DNA of 52,282 nucleotides, taken from Mesaphorura yosii (Eukaryota; Arthropoda; Collembola; Poduromorpha; Tullbergiidae). Numbering within the stretch: the stretch's first letter is position 1; each line of letters opens with the position of its first letter. Both the position numbers and the translations under genes were made by a program. Below, piece by piece: positions 12,100-21,691 of this stretch. The notes under the pieces were generated by a model. That model did not search any database. It was not told where the DNA came from and saw nothing but the letters and a program-made list of their open reading frames with translations. Where the stretch lies: the NCBI GenBank assembly GCA_009869945.1, contig WIXG01000471.1, forward strand, positions 1 to 52,282. Reading direction: 5' to 3'.

Positions 12100-14187
12100 T
12101 CAAAGCGGCAGCGGCAGAGAACTCCTTCCTTCCTCTTTGCAGATGCCGGAATGCGGCACTTCCTCATCACTTTGCATTCGCTCTTCCTCTTCGCTGTCAG
12201 AGCCCTCATCGCTGAACCGCAGCTCCGTCCCCGAGTCGCGACTCGCCTTTCGGGAAGGGGAGACGCTGACGGCGAGCAGCTCCCCATCCCCCTCGTCCAC
12301 GTCTCCGAACCCCAAATCCTCTTGAAGGGCGGTGGCCACCGGCCCCGGGCACTTCTGCCTCTCATCCAACATGATGCTGATTCGGATTGGTTCGGCGGCT
12401 GCTCGAGTAAAGTGCGGGTGGCTGGGTGGAGGGACCCCCACCTTTTGAGACTGCCCGGCCACCACCACCGGCGGCGACTGCGCTCGCCTTTTCTCACTCC
12501 GCCCCGCTCTCCCTCTCCTACTAAGGACTCCCCCGTACAGGAGCGGAGTAGAGACGGAAGAGGTCGTCAGTAGCAGAATGATTGCTGATTGTAAGAGGGC
12601 GCTCGTGTCCGCCGCCATCGCATTCCAGAACAGCCATGCGCAGAGGGGGACTTGAGATAAGACAAAAGACCCGACCAGTAATAATATGGTGGTCACCGTC
12701 CTCCGTGGTGAGGGCCTCCGTGGAAAGAACCACCTTGTAAGAGACTTCCTCCGGGTTGAGAGCACTCCGCCTTTTTCGTAACACGTTGCGACCCTGAAAG
12801 AGTGGAGGAAGGTCGCTTAGTTTGGCACAATGTGGATTGCAAAGTCGAGAGCAGCCAGAATTGCACGGCCTTGTCTCACTCCGTGCAACTGTCGGCGGCG
12901 CGCTAAATAACTCCAACTCGGCATTTCTCCTTGCCTCGTGTCGGCAATTCGCTGAGTCGCATTGTCGGCAGCGCCGCTGAATGCATGCAGCAGTTCATGT
13001 TCAATGCTCGAGTGCATTCCTCACCTTGAAACGGCTGGCTGTCTTGTCTGGGCTTCAAGGCCGCTGCTGCTGGGGTCTTTCCGCCGCTGCTGTCCTTCTC
13101 CTTTTGGGGAAGACACAGCGAGGCAGTGGTTGTGGACGGCTGGGGCCAGAAGCCCCTCCTCCACGCTCTGACTAGAAGAATAGGAGGAGTCTGAAGAGAT
13201 GCTCGACACGGACCCTCTCGGCTTCTGCCCAATGATCTCCGGAGCCAATTTCCCAATCTGAACACGCCGCGCGCATTTGGCGAGGGCTATCTGCAAGCAG
13301 AATGAATCTATCAATTCTCAAAGCTCACTTTCACTCCTCTCAGCAAATTGCTCGGCTGCTCACCCTAAAGATCGCTCCGTAGCAGACCAGCATCACTGAA
13401 AGCACTATGGCGGTGATTGAAGATAGGAGGAGGGCGTAGTACATTGTGAGCTCCGTACTCGTGAGCCAGTTTGATGAAGAGGTGGTTCTAAAAATAGAAA
13501 ATAGCTTATAAATAAAGATGATGATGATCTGCTTATCGGCAGCTGCAGATTAGCGAGAATTAGCAAACAGGACTCAAACCAGTCTTGTCTGGGGTCTGGG
13601 CAAGTAAATAGTTGGACTTACTCATCATCTCCTCCGTCAAAGTTCACGACCTCGAACAACAAAGGTGGACCCAGGAGCACGGTAGTGAAAGACCCGACCC
13701 ACGCAACTGCCAGGGCCCCGCTGCATACTCCTTTGGTGAGCCAGGATTTATACCGCATCGGATGAGCTATGGTCAAGTACCTCTCAGTACTTATCAGGGC
13801 CAGAGTCAGTGGGCTGCCCATGGAGACTATTAAAGTTGAGTAAACGTTTATGGTTTTGAGGAGGTTCACTGCCTCCGTCCACGCTCCGCTCGAGATTATT
13901 GGCAGCAGCGCGTGCGGAAGTGTGGAATGCAAGAGCCCCAGCGAAGAGAGTGAGAGGTGGGCGAGTGTCAGACTGAGTACGAACCTGCGCATGAGAGAGA
14001 CATAGTTGAAGGCTCGTCGGGTCCTCCATCACTGGCAGTAAACTCACCTGCTGGAGGGTCGCCTCCCCGACCCACTCCCGCAGCCGTAGCTACAGCACAG
14101 GACGGAACAGTTTACGAGTACGGCAGCGATTTGGAGGAATAGAGTGCAGAGGTCCAATGCAGTAGTAGCGAGGAGCCTCGGATCCAT
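12100..14187 (-). CDS. Orphan rhodopsin-class (class A) GPCR
   Basis: Five exons close in frame to about 528 residues: 14187-14048, 13984-13622, 13487-13364, 13290-13025 and 12793-12100. TM1 is in exon 1 (ALDLCTLFLQIAAVLVNCSV). Exon 2 holds TM2-TM4, including the TM3 end ISTERYLTIAHPMRYK, an ERY form of the DRY motif with a typical intracellular loop 2. Exon 3 is TM5, exon 4 is a long Ser-rich third cytoplasmic loop, and exon 5 carries TM6, TM7 and a long acidic, Ser-rich tail. TM7 ends SSVSTPLLYG, a departure from NPxxY. The long loop 3 with basic ends is common in amine-like and other Gq/Gi-coupled receptors, but I see no ligand signature. The ATG at 14187 sits directly after a TATAA-like sequence on the minus strand, so the true 5' end may be further upstream. 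Confidence 0.8.
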
Positions 14188-15879
14188 TTATAATACGAGT
14201 ACGAGGGTGCACTCAGCTTTTCTTGCAGTTGGTACTTGACGAGTCACTGCGAGTCAGAAGAATTGCGCCATGCCATGACTCGACGACGCACGATGATGAG
14301 TTGCAACTTGGCAGTCACTTTCCTGTCGCGGTGGACGCGTTTTTGGTAGACTTTGAGCAGGTTCGAGAGATTGCACCCTTTCGATTTGCACTTTGGTAAT
14401 TAAATACGAGAGTTGCTCCGACACACTGTCTGAAATTTTGGAACCCGTACAAAGTCAAGAAGTCGTATCGTTACGTCCAAGTCACGATTCACGACTGACG
14501 GCGAGTCAGCTGGTCTGGTGCCCATTTAAGAACAGAGATGAATGGCAGTCACAAGCTACAGAGATCATACATTCTGTACTTCTACACGCTCCACCTTACG
14601 CGTGCGTGTGGCAAGGCTACGAATGGGTCTCAGCTGTTGTGTTCACATGCTCTCTTTCAAAAGCACACGCCTTTGTCTCCGTCTTGCTGATCTTTGCTGA
14701 GTGATCTCATACGGGGTGGTGTGTACGCGTGCACTCACTGGAATTCCTTGCTATGGATCGTCCCAAAACCGGTCCCACTGCCAGCCAAGACCACTCTTAC
14801 GACTTTGCACAGTGTGCAATTAAAACGGCCGTAGTACGCGTGAGGGAAATCCAGTTTTGCGTATGCGCGATAGTAAGCCGGTGATCTCACGTCTAGCAGC
14901 GATTTGTATTGATCTACGTCAAACGATGATCCTCGACGCAATGTTGTTGAAGGTGTCTCTCACCTTACTACTGGTTTTTACTGGAGTCCAACACACTTCC
15001 CCCGAAATTCACTGCTGGATAGTTATTGGGATTTCGTACCGAGTTGTACGCCCACGTGGAAAAAGTCGAATTGACTCGCAGTTTGTGGGAATTCTCAGAA
15101 TTCAATCGAAAATATGATGTTTCCGTGTCTCGATCACATCATCGCACTATATTGGAAAGAGGAGATGAACTGTGCGGCGTGCATTTTTAGCATAGTGCAA
15201 ACCTGACAACTTTGACCGGGGATTGCGAGCTTCCAGGTTGACGTGAAGAGGTGCGGTTTGCGGCTCTAGAAGCTTGTACTATAAGCTTTCCAACGACATC
15301 TAACTTGTATGCGGTCATCATAGAACATGGTAATCAAAAATGACGTCTTATCCGACTTTGACCTCTCATTTCTTGGGTGTCCTGCAAAATCGCGAAAAAA
15401 TCCCCGGGTGGCTAGATAGTACAGTGGAAGTACTGCTGACTGGTACCACTTTCGTATTGCGATATCGTCCGGCATAAAAGAACTCGGTCCTCATATTTCG
15501 TGTTTTTCAGAAAAAAACCAAGGCCCCCTCAACTATGGGGGTGGGTGGATCGGATACATTTTCATTAATTGTTCGTTACCTGCATAAGCATTTCGAAGGA
15601 ATGATTAGAATGCTACACCACATCATCTGACTCAGAATTTCAACGAGCCCAAAAATGCGGTTTAAAAATTCAAGTTTTCAAGCGGAAGGACCCAAGCTTT
15701 ATGACTGATTAATGACGTCCGTTTCAAAAGTGTCGGTGTTTTACTCAAGACTATGAGATTACACGAGCAAATTAGCCTAAATCCTCGACTTTTCAGGGAA
15801 TAATGAAATGATATAAGGAATAATGTTCGCGTAGGTTAAAAGGGCTTTTATCAGATTCGAGAACCAGCAGACGTGAATC
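14188..15879. other. Intergenic, no gene recognised
   Basis: Short open frames only. The stretch 15240-15480 has repeat-like wording ('agctttccaacgacatct', 'aaaatgacgtcttatccgac') of the sort often found in dispersed intergenic repeats. No domain, tRNA or splice chain is visible. Confidence 0.4.
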
Positions 15880-16075
15880 CTGACCCACTGATCCTTTGGC
15901 ATTATGTACTCAGAAGGGGATTTGGAAAATGTTGGGCTTCGTGTCCGTTGGGACCAGTGGGCGGGCTCCGCTCCCCCACCCTCGACAATACCAAATGGTG
16001 TTGCCTGCGAGAAGTTCGTTGTATTGACGTCTTCTCTTGTCTTGTATGTATTCTGTGATCATGTGAGCATTGCTG
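15880..16075 (+). pseudogene. Decayed copy of the Cys-loop receptor's second exon
   Basis: The segment around 15950-16035 resembles the receptor's second exon at about 17260-17345. Both read Gly-Ser/Ala-Pro, then a short spacer, then Glu-Lys-Phe followed by hydrophobics (GVACEKFVVL against GEYRVEKFIL), with similar bases on both sides. The downstream exons are not seen after this copy, so it is a fragment of a former tandem duplicate. Confidence 0.4.
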
Positions 16076-16299
16076 GATCTGAGGCTGAGTTAATTCCGAA
16101 TACTTCGAATGGCGTGAGGATTCCCACCTGAATCTTATCGGCGACATTAACTCTTTGATTGAGCATTTTAAATTAATTCTGAATTCCCACGAGTTTGAAT
16201 TGTCGGGGAAAAAATTGATAAGCATTTAGTAATTCAGTAGTGACACACATTAATTACGCCGGGTTTATTAAGTTGAATAAATAAACTTTAAACTGATTC

Positions 16300-17200
16300 A
16301 AATGTTGGGTCACGAAATGTAATACTCGGAATGCTCTTCCACTCCTCTGGACTATTTCCAAGTGATTACTGACACGGGGACGTCGTGTGGTCCAAATTCT
16401 GACTTGACTTCATAACGCGAAATATCCACGAGGGATGACACTCGCACGCACAAGCCGGTCATCTGTATTGCGCACCTGTCTCCAGTTGATGTTTCATCTC
16501 GCCATGATTTCGGTATTGATCTTGATCAGACGCTACCAACAAGATTCAAGTGTCAGACCAATGAATAATCTCGTATTAATCGCCGTGTTGGTGCTCTTCT
16601 GGTGATCGGTTTGTCCCTAATATTGCCAAGCGGACTGTAGAAATAACTTCATTCTTGTCCTTTAGCACACATGTACGTATAGAGGAGTGATCTCAATTTG
16701 CATTGAAAGCAAATCGAGACCAGCGGCGCAGGCCACTTGATTAGCATACATAGCCACGTTGAATCCTTTCCTGGTCATATTTGCCACCGTCGTCCTTGTC
16801 ACTACATGGTCTATACAATTTCAATGTATAATGATGCTAACAATTCTCTATTTTATGCTCACGATATGCAGAAGTCAGAATGTTTTGTATTTTTCCACTC
16901 CTCAAGAATATTCCCATCTGATACCTGACACGAGGACACGTATTCACGTCGGTCGAATTGTAACTTTCATCATCACGCGAAATATGCATCAGGGAGATGA
17001 TATACTCCTGGGCAAACTGCCATCTTTCTTATTCTGCACTTGACCCTTGTTTCGGTTGACTTGATATCTCGTCTCATCTTGATCTAGTCATTGGTCAGCC
17101 CGGCATGATCAGACTCAAGTCCACAGGCGAAATGAGTAATCTCGTGTTGATCGCCGTTCTCTTCAGATGGTCGGTCTTCTTTCACGTAACCCGCTGATGG
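16300..17200 (+). repeat. Tandem duplication of the receptor's 5' region and signal-peptide exon
   Basis: Two units about 571 bases apart share sequence: ATGAATAATCTCGTATTAAT at 16561 matches the start of the real gene, ATGAGTAATCTCGTG, at 17132. Upstream, 'cttccactcct...gacacgggg' (16330-16382) pairs with 'tttccactcct...gacacgagg' (16900-16936), and 'cgcgaaatatccac' with 'cgcgaaatatgcat'. Both units keep a TG|GT donor after 38 or 41 coding bases. A third weaker hydrophobic start-like stretch (LNPFLVIFATVVLV) lies near 16760. The first unit has no following receptor exons. Confidence 0.55.
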
Positions 17201-19073
17201 GGCTCAGGTAATAATTCCATTCTTGTTCTGTGCAGTTTCTTGGGTATAAATAGCGTAGTTGGCGCACCGATTCGGTCGGATGATACCCATGCTTCCAAAA
17301 CCACGGCGGCCTCCTCTGGTGAGTACCGTGTTGAGAAGTTCATTCTCCCTGACGGGTATGACAAGACGCAGGTTTCACCTCCAACCACTCAAGGTGTGTA
17401 GTCGGAATCTTATCAAAGTTAAATTAGTGAGCTATGGTGACATTACACAAATTGGTTTCGATGTGCAGTGATCAACAGTTCGGCCCCAGGCGATATTCGA
17501 CATGTCACTGTTGACGTGATGTTCCATATTTCTTCGGTTGAAATGAATGAGGCGAAACAGGTATCCTGCAGTCCTCTAATTTGTCTTCGTTATCGCTTAA
17601 TGTCCTTGTTTGTTAAAAGGAGATTCTCCTGCATGCCTATACCTACCTTGAATGGATTGAAACAATGACTGAATCAAACACAGAAATTCCATCAAACTCT
17701 ACATTTGCTTCCGTCGACGAGGAACCATCACTAATCATATGTGAGTACGGGTATACTCTGACGTCACAACACAGCAGGCTTTGGGTTCATCTGAACGATC
17801 TTCAGCTTGCAGTATATTTACGGGTGATTTCCTTCCTTGTAGACGATGTGTTAAGTTTGGAGCCCGGTAGAGTGGGGAAGTTATATCATGTGAGGAGCGA
17901 CGGTACAGGATATCTAATAGGAAGGTTTCTATTTTGATTAACAATATTTCCACACTCTTCAGGGAAATGATTTCCTGATATTGTTTCAGCCAGATTTTGA
18001 GGGTAAAGTGCCCGCTGGACTTCACCTACTTCCCAGCTGACACACAAGAGTGCATTGTTAAATTCTCGTGTGGTAAGTGCACCGGCTTGAAATTTTTACA
18101 CGGAAATCTCTTTTATTTCTATTCACTCATTAGCTAAGGACGGATATAAAACCAAGCTGGTTTGGAATAGACCGCCTTTTATGGATCCCATCCCAGCTGA
18201 TAATCACGCAGTTGCCATTGACAACAAACAAAGATTCAGAGTTGGCACCACCGAGTTTTTGCAATTCTCAATTAAATTCCGGAGAAAAGTAGCGTACCAT
18301 CTTCTGCAGACCTACATCCCGAGCATGTTGTTCGTCATGATTACGGGGCTTTGTTTCCTTATGCCAAAGCGGGTGGTTGAGCTGCGCATTGGTGTCACCA
18401 TGACCACGTTGCTAACACTGACCTCCATGTTCTCCTCAGTCCGGTGAGCACAGAGTTCATTCGCTCGGTATTCTTAAAGGTAGCACCCGAGACTTGCTCC
18501 AGATTGTACAAAGTTAATTAATAGGCAAATTCCCCCAATCGTGATCTACGTCAAAGCGATCGACGTGTGGATGTGCGCCTGCATTGCGTTTGTATTCGTG
18601 GTCCTCCTGGTATTTATTCTTTTGTTGTGGTAAGAATTGTAATGAGTAAAATTTTTTATGTAACCTAAGTTTCAAGCGTCATTGAAGGGTCGACGCAGGC
18701 AAATTGGACGAGGAGGAGCGAGCAATTTGGGTAAACAAATACTGAAAAATGGTTTCTAATCGGATTTCTCATCTCTCCACTGCTTTAGCCTCTTCCCGTC
18801 AACAAACTGGCAAAGAGGGGCAAATTTCGGTGCAGTTGCAGCCCAAGGAAAGGGAAATGGTTAACGCGGATTTGCCGTTGGGTGATTGGATTCATCGAGG
18901 ACCATTCCTTCTTGGTTATGCTGACGGTCCTTGGTCTACTAAACGGCGTGTACTGGTCGTGGTTACTAACTTATTCTGGGTACTTTGAATGGAACGTGGA
19001 CCCCACGATGAATAAACTTGGTTCCGAACAAGACATGAAATCAAAAATATTTTTGCAAGACACTGAATCCTAA
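17132..19073 (+). CDS. Cys-loop ligand-gated ion channel subunit
   Basis: Nine exons close exactly in frame to about 472 residues: 17132-17169, 17236-17393, 17469-17560, 17620-17924, 17990-18072, 18134-18443, 18525-18629, 18688-18730 and 18789-19073. A short hydrophobic leader (MSNLVLIAVLF) is split by intron 1. The signature loop CPLDFTYFPADTQEC has exactly 13 residues between its cysteines. M1 (YIPSMLFVMITGLCFLMPKR), M2 (RIGVTMTTLLTLTSMFSSVR), M3 (from VKAIDVWMCACIAFVFV) and M4 (FLVMLTVLGLLNGVYW) follow, with a short basic M3-M4 loop. The overall pattern (YVKAIDVW after M2, long M1) is that of invertebrate glycine-, GABA- or glutamate-gated chloride channels. The base of M2 reads Glu-Leu-Arg where anion channels have Pro-Ala-Arg, so ion choice is uncertain. 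A duplicated 5' region precedes it and a dead oxidoreductase lies tail to tail. Confidence 0.8.
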
Positions 19074-20180
19074 ATTATATCCAACAGAAGCGATTATGTA
19101 GTCAATCAGTAGCCACACATATTTATTGTTCTTATTAAATTTTCCTCTGACTAATTGAATCACACCATAAGCCCTCAGAATCTTGTCCGCCCCTCCTTCT
19201 GCAATCATATTTGTTGGATTCGGATTGGGAACCTGTGGCATCACCAAAGCGTCCATCATCCGCAGCTCCTACACGCCAATTACTATCAGGTTAGAGTCCA
19301 GCACCGCCAGGGGGTCGTCCGCGCGCCCAATTTTGCATGTACCCATCATGTGAGGTCACCCACTCGCTCTGTGCGTGATGTAACACCGCCAGTATTCGTC
19401 GAAACGATACCAGAAATCCAGGTATTCCCCAATGGGCACGTCCAGGTACCGCACACCAGCTCCCTGGAATGCAGCCGTGTTCTCAAAAACGCGCAGTCCG
19501 GTCCTGATCGCTTCAACAAGCACCGTGTAATCATCGTGGTCGGTCAACAGGCCCGGGTCGATCACGGCCAGCCGCTGGTCGCCTCCTTCCCCCGCGCGCC
19601 ACGCCAACGCTTTCAGCCGCACGCTGCCACGTTGTGCGGATACTAACCGCGTTCAGGGTGAATGAATCCACCTGGCCCTCAGGCGGCGGTCGAAAGTCGT
19701 TACCATGTAGGCTGGTCGTGATTTGAATGTCTGGCCAGTGCCCTTCGCCCGCAGCCTTCGCTATGCTTGAAACGAGAAGCCCTTGCGGGTCCGCGCCTGT
19801 GTTCCCCATCACCCCCTCCCCGGTCAGGTGATACCACTCCAATTCAGCCTCGTCCCAGTCGGAGATCCGTGGCAACAGGCTGGTGTCATTGATGTAAAGG
19901 GGTCCGATTCCAAACTGAACGTGGTCACCCTGATTAAGCCCACCTCCCGGTCGGTTCATCTTGAACGGAATCTCGACCTCCACCAGAGTGTCTGCCGGCC
20001 CGATTCCGGGCTTCATGAGCAGGAGAGGCGACCGAACGACTCTTCCGCTGATTATTACCACTTTACTCGTATACGCACGCTGATCAATTCCACTTGAAGG
20101 CGACCCCGTACGCCCTGCGCGGGTCATCAATGGGGACCTCATCTACAATCGAGTACCGTGAGATTCCCGCGGGTCCCCTC
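19074..20180 (-). pseudogene. GMC oxidoreductase (glucose dehydrogenase-like) pseudogene
   Basis: The minus strand carries the C-terminal half of a GMC flavoenzyme. Recognisable parts, in order, are IDDPRRAYGVAFKW, KVVIISGRVVRSPLLLMKPG with IGPAD, a long middle region, then VEAIRTGLRVFENTAAFQG, PHMMGTCKIGRADDPLAVLD and MMDALVMPQVPNPNPTNM. Family members oxidise alcohols or sugars with FAD; the PHMMGTCKIG segment stands where the catalytic-site HPxGTCxMG block should be. It cannot be expressed as one protein. Frame changes occur near 20100 and 19620, a TGA stops the frame at 19356 just before PHMMGTC, and a TAG interrupts the conserved stretch after VIGV at about 19274. The N-terminal FAD-binding motif was not found upstream. 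Confidence 0.65.
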
Positions 20181-20199
20181 AAATGGCCGGACGAATCCT

Positions 20200-21430
20200 G
20201 TGTAGGCGCTCACCTTTAATTGGACACAAATAACTCACCTTCACTGTCTACAGATTCAAAATTCACGCATGTTTGTCCCACTCGAGTTTCAGATTTTGAA
20301 AACCCCCTCACATCCCTCCTCCAGTACGGCAGCCATGGACACCCGACCAGAATCTTCAACTCACTCCACACGTACGCCAGGGCCATACGAGGCCAACACG
20401 AGCTCCAGAAGCAGCCATTTGAGCGTTCAACTTCCGGGCTCAGTGTCCTTTCATCATCTGGTGTATGACCTCATCATTCTCGCCTCCCAACAGGCAACTT
20501 CTTCAAGACTTCTGCATTCTCTCCAATCTTGGACTGTTTCCCTCCACGACGTACATCTCCATGGTCACACGAAGTCATTTTGGGGCGGAAACGGAGATGG
20601 AAGGCAGCCTGCAAACACTAAAATCCGACAGTCTCAAATTACGCGAAACTCGATCTCGAAAACACGAGTCTTCGTTATGATCCGCTGCGGTTCTTCCTGT
20701 ACACGACTGGTATCTTCCGTCGGAGGGTACGACTGAAACACATGCTAATTGGTGAAGGGCAAGTCCGGGCATCTGGTGCCGCTTTGCAAGTGCAGCAATT
20801 ACATACCACCGTGAATTTGTATTCGACCGCGCGTGGTCAGACCTCAGCCGAGGACATCCAGCAGGTATCAGAACGTCTCAAGTTGCGTGTACCAATACTC
20901 CCATGGAATCAAGGGTAGACAGGAGAAACCGGAATGACCCCAATTCTGATGGCTAAATAAGATTGGGCACCATCTGTAGTCTCGTGACGATTCCGACTTG
21001 TGCAAAGGCGGCGGTACAATTCAATGGGACGAGACTTCATTTTGGTATATGTACACATACACTGCCACACGAACCACCGGTGTGGCCTTTCTGTCCTGCG
21101 ACGTGGTCTCCAAAGAATCGTACCTTTCAATGCACGCCGCACAGTTCAACTTCTCTTTCCAACATATTGCATCGAATAATTCAGGCCAACAGCGTCTCGC
21201 CTTCAATGCTTGCTTTAATGGGCCACTTTTCATTTTCCTTGCACCCGATTCCTGCGCACGGCTGCCTATCCTCGACATTCCCAACCTCGAGACGATGGCA
21301 AACTCAGCAGAAAATCACTTCAAGAGCAGCTTCCATTGCCAAACATGCACCCAAACACTTTAGAAAAATGCAAAGAACGCGCACAGCGAATTCGTTCAGT
21401 CTGAACGTGAAATGAAGCTCGTAAAATTAT
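20200..21430. other. Unresolved region between the GMC relic and neuroglian
   Basis: Overlapping open frames on both strands. The plus-strand frame 20998-21363 (121 codons) begins CKGGGTIQWDETSFWYMYTY and has a mixed hydrophobic-polar composition that could be a secreted domain exon, but it has no family I recognise. The minus strand here should hold the GMC N-terminus if it survived, yet I see no FAD-binding Gly motif. Treat it as non-coding or decayed. Confidence 0.3.
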
Positions 21431-21434
21431 GAGA

Positions 21435-21440
21435 TTTATT
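21435..21440 (-). terminator. Poly(A) signal (minus strand) of neuroglian
   Basis: TTTATT on the plus strand gives AATAAA on the minus strand about 250 bases after the neuroglian stop codon, a reasonable place for the 3' end. Confidence 0.4.
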
Positions 21441-21691
21441 CGAGCAACTGTACAAAAGTGGTGTAGAAAAGAAGATTGCTTTCTTGATTCTTAAAGCCAA
21501 GTCATTGGAGGGAGTTTGGCAGGATCGTCGAGAGATCTTAACCGAGAGTAGATCTTAACACTACATAAACACTAAAATAAGAGTGAATGTCATGGAAACA
21601 TGGACGGAGTTTGGTTTACAAGCGCTCCAGAATACGTCTAAAAATCCTAATCCTAAAGAGATAGTCTAAGTCATGGACGGAGTTTACAATA

